This document shows positions 44,831 through 45,886 of a DNA stretch of 45,886 nt, in pieces. The notes beneath the pieces were generated by a model. It was not told where the DNA came from, did not search any database, and worked only from the letters and a program-made list of their open reading frames with translations. Made by a program: the position numbers and the translations under genes. This DNA is from an uncultured Prevotellaceae bacterium. Lineage in GTDB: Bacteria > Bacteroidota > Bacteroidia > Bacteroidales > Bacteroidaceae. The DNA is taken from contig ONRS01000100.1 in NCBI GenBank assembly GCA_900320255.1, forward strand, positions 1-45,886, given 5' to 3'. Each line of letters opens with the position of its first letter. Position 1 is the first letter of the stretch.

Positions 44831-45673
44831 ATGAAAAAGAAAAATTTATTCATGATGGTACTGGTTGCCGGAGCGCTCACCATGAGTAGCTGCGCCAGTA
44901 AGAAAGAACTTGCTGCATGTCAGGATGAGAACAAGGCTTTGCAGACTAACTATCAGAATACCAAGGAACAACTGGCAGCCTCTAATACACGTGTCGCCAG
45001 CTTGGAAGAACAGATAGCAGAACTCCGTAAAACCAATGCTACTCTTCAGGCATCGCTGAATCAGAGTCTCACCAATGCCAGCCAGAACAATGTTTCCATT
45101 GAAAAATTGGTTGACCAGATTAATGAGTCTAATCAGTACATTCGTCACCTTGTGGAAGTAAAGTCGAAGAGCGACTCCCTCAACATGGTGCTTCAGAACA
45201 ACCTGCTTCGCTCACTCTCTAACGACGAGAAGAAGGAGGTCGATGTTCAGGTGCTCAAGGGTGTGGTTTATATCTCGTTGGCAGACAACATGCTCTATAA
45301 GAGTGGCTCTTACGAAATCAACGAGCGTGCCTCTGAGACCCTCTCTAAGATTGCCAAGATTATTATGGATTACAAAGACTATGATGTGCTTATCGAAGGT
45401 AACACCGACGATGTGCCCATTACACGTCAGAACATCCGTAACAACTGGGACCTCTCTTGTCTCCGCGCTTCAAGCGTAGTACAGGCATTGCAAAACGACT
45501 ATGGTGTTGATCCTAAGCGACTCACTGCCGGTGGACGTGGTGAATACAACCCCCTCACTACCAACAGCACCGACCTTGGACGTCAGCGCAACCGTCGCAC
45601 GCAGATTATTATCACTCCGAAGCTTGATCAGTTCATGGATCTTATCGACCATGCTCCTGATGGTGACGATTAA
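44831..45673 (+). CDS. OmpA-family peptidoglycan-binding lipoprotein
   Basis: The start at 44831 (MKKKNLF) gives 280 residues; the longer frame runs through the promoter. The lipobox TMSSC places Cys at about residue 21. A coiled-coil region (about 30-110, with ENKALQTNYQNTKEQL and SLEEQIAELRKTNATL) is followed by an OmpA C-terminal domain (about 145-270). That domain carries VLIEGNTDDVPI, NWDLSCLRASSVVQAL and GRQRNRRTQIII, which bind peptidoglycan. It is likely an envelope-stabilising protein anchored in the outer membrane. Monocistronic: own promoter, strong terminator. Confidence 0.92.
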   Translation: MKKKNLFMMVLVAGALTMSSCASKKELAACQDENKALQTNYQNTKEQLAASNTRVASLEEQIAELRKTNATLQASLNQSLTNASQNNVSIEKLVDQINESNQYIRHLVEVKSKSDSLNMVLQNNLLRSLSNDEKKEVDVQVLKGVVYISLADNMLYKSGSYEINERASETLSKIAKIIMDYKDYDVLIEGNTDDVPITRQNIRNNWDLSCLRASSVVQALQNDYGVDPKRLTAGGRGEYNPLTTNSTDLGRQRNRRTQIIITPKLDQFMDLIDHAPDGDD

Positions 45674-45686
45674 TCCCTCGTGCGCA

Positions 45687-45750
45687 TATATATAATAAGG
45701 TAAATCATCTTTGCGACTCTTGATTTTGGTCAAGAGTCGCATCTTTTTTG
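45687..45750 (+). terminator. Intrinsic terminator after the OmpA-family gene
   Basis: GCGACTCTTGA (45713-45723) pairs with TCAAGAGTCGC (45730-45740), followed by ATCTTTTTT. The 18 bp TATATATAATAAGGTAAA (45687-45704) directly before it are identical to 1979-1996, before the terminator of the MFS gene. Confidence 0.9.
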
Positions 45751-45780
45751 CAGTTTTTCTGAAAAAAAGTTGCAAAAATA

Positions 45781-45811
45781 TTTGTCAGTTCAAAAAATAG
45801 TCTTACCTTTG
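45781..45811 (+). promoter_or_regulatory. Strong promoter, probably of an rRNA operon
   Basis: TTTG (45781-45784), a 19-bp spacer and TACCTTTG (45804-45811) are a perfect match to the Bacteroidetes consensus, preceded by an A/T-rich segment (45765-45780). Confidence 0.75.
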
Positions 45812-45886
45812 CACCCGCTTTTGAGGAGGACTCCTCCCGAAGGCACCCCGAAAAGAGTTCTTTGAAAGATTTACATAAACAGACAA
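45812..45886 (+). other. Probable rRNA operon leader (partial)
   Basis: After a GGAGGACTCCTCC hairpin (about 45825-45837), GTTCTTTGAAAGATTTACA (45859-45877) resembles a boxA-type antitermination site. ATAAACAGACAA continues to the window end. I recall this leader type ahead of 16S genes in Prevotella, but the 16S itself lies outside. Confidence 0.55.

Overview
The window looks like chromosome from a gut or rumen Prevotella-type Bacteroidales (Prevotellaceae). The reasons are: a TonB-linked SusC/SusD pair; starch genes of the Sus type (malQ, susB, pulA, susA); several extracellular proteins ending in the short Prevotella-style tail (KG-[VI]-[YV]-I-x-NG-x-KV-x-[IV]-K); and promoters that match the Bacteroidetes consensus TTTG-N19/20-TAnnTTTG. 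No tRNA, CRISPR array or transposase gene is visible.

Region 1 (1-7101) opens with a small nuclease-fold GxxExxY gene framed by tandem and inverted repeats. It continues with starch metabolism: an inner-membrane MFS/SLC45-type sugar transporter, a GH77 amylomaltase with two N-terminal starch-binding domains, and a GH97 alpha-glucosidase (SusB). A repeat-dense intergenic region (7102-7815) follows, containing a nested palindrome of about 315 bp and a 22-bp minisatellite.

Region 2 (7816-16382) holds large secreted adhesin-like proteins. One 1285-residue protein is followed by a 63-residue acidic peptide. Two more genes on the opposite strand carry beta-propeller/Fn3, PKD and anchor-J-type domains. 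All three large proteins end in the same type of C-terminal tail.

Region 3 (16620-24438) contains an AAA ATPase that overlaps a patatin phospholipase by 4 bp. After these come type I pullulanase, neopullulanase (SusA), an exported DUF3298-like protein and a short AraC-type regulator.

Region 4 (24530-39469) is a polysaccharide utilisation locus that I infer acts on arabinan. It has SusC, SusD, a surface lipoprotein, a GH43 endo-arabinanase lipoprotein and a secreted three-repeat protein, then two more GH43 genes on the opposite strand. Three of its proteins share a domain of about 160-190 residues, seven copies in all. I do not recognise this domain as a named family. It is my best candidate for something undescribed: a carbohydrate-binding module displayed on the surface by more than one anchoring route. 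Two 11-bp direct repeats 21 bp apart lie between the AraC gene and susC and look like the operator.

Region 5 (39526-45886) is mostly housekeeping: a pair of half-size chromate-type transporters downstream of purL, a divergent OmpA-family lipoprotein, and finally a strong promoter with a leader that looks like the start of a ribosomal RNA operon lying just beyond the window.

Together, surface GH43 enzymes and SusCD would capture one glycan. The periplasmic pullulanase, SusA and SusB with cytoplasmic MalQ and the MFS carrier would finish alpha-glucan breakdown. No starch-type SusC/D/E/F is present here, so outer-membrane starch import must be encoded elsewhere.
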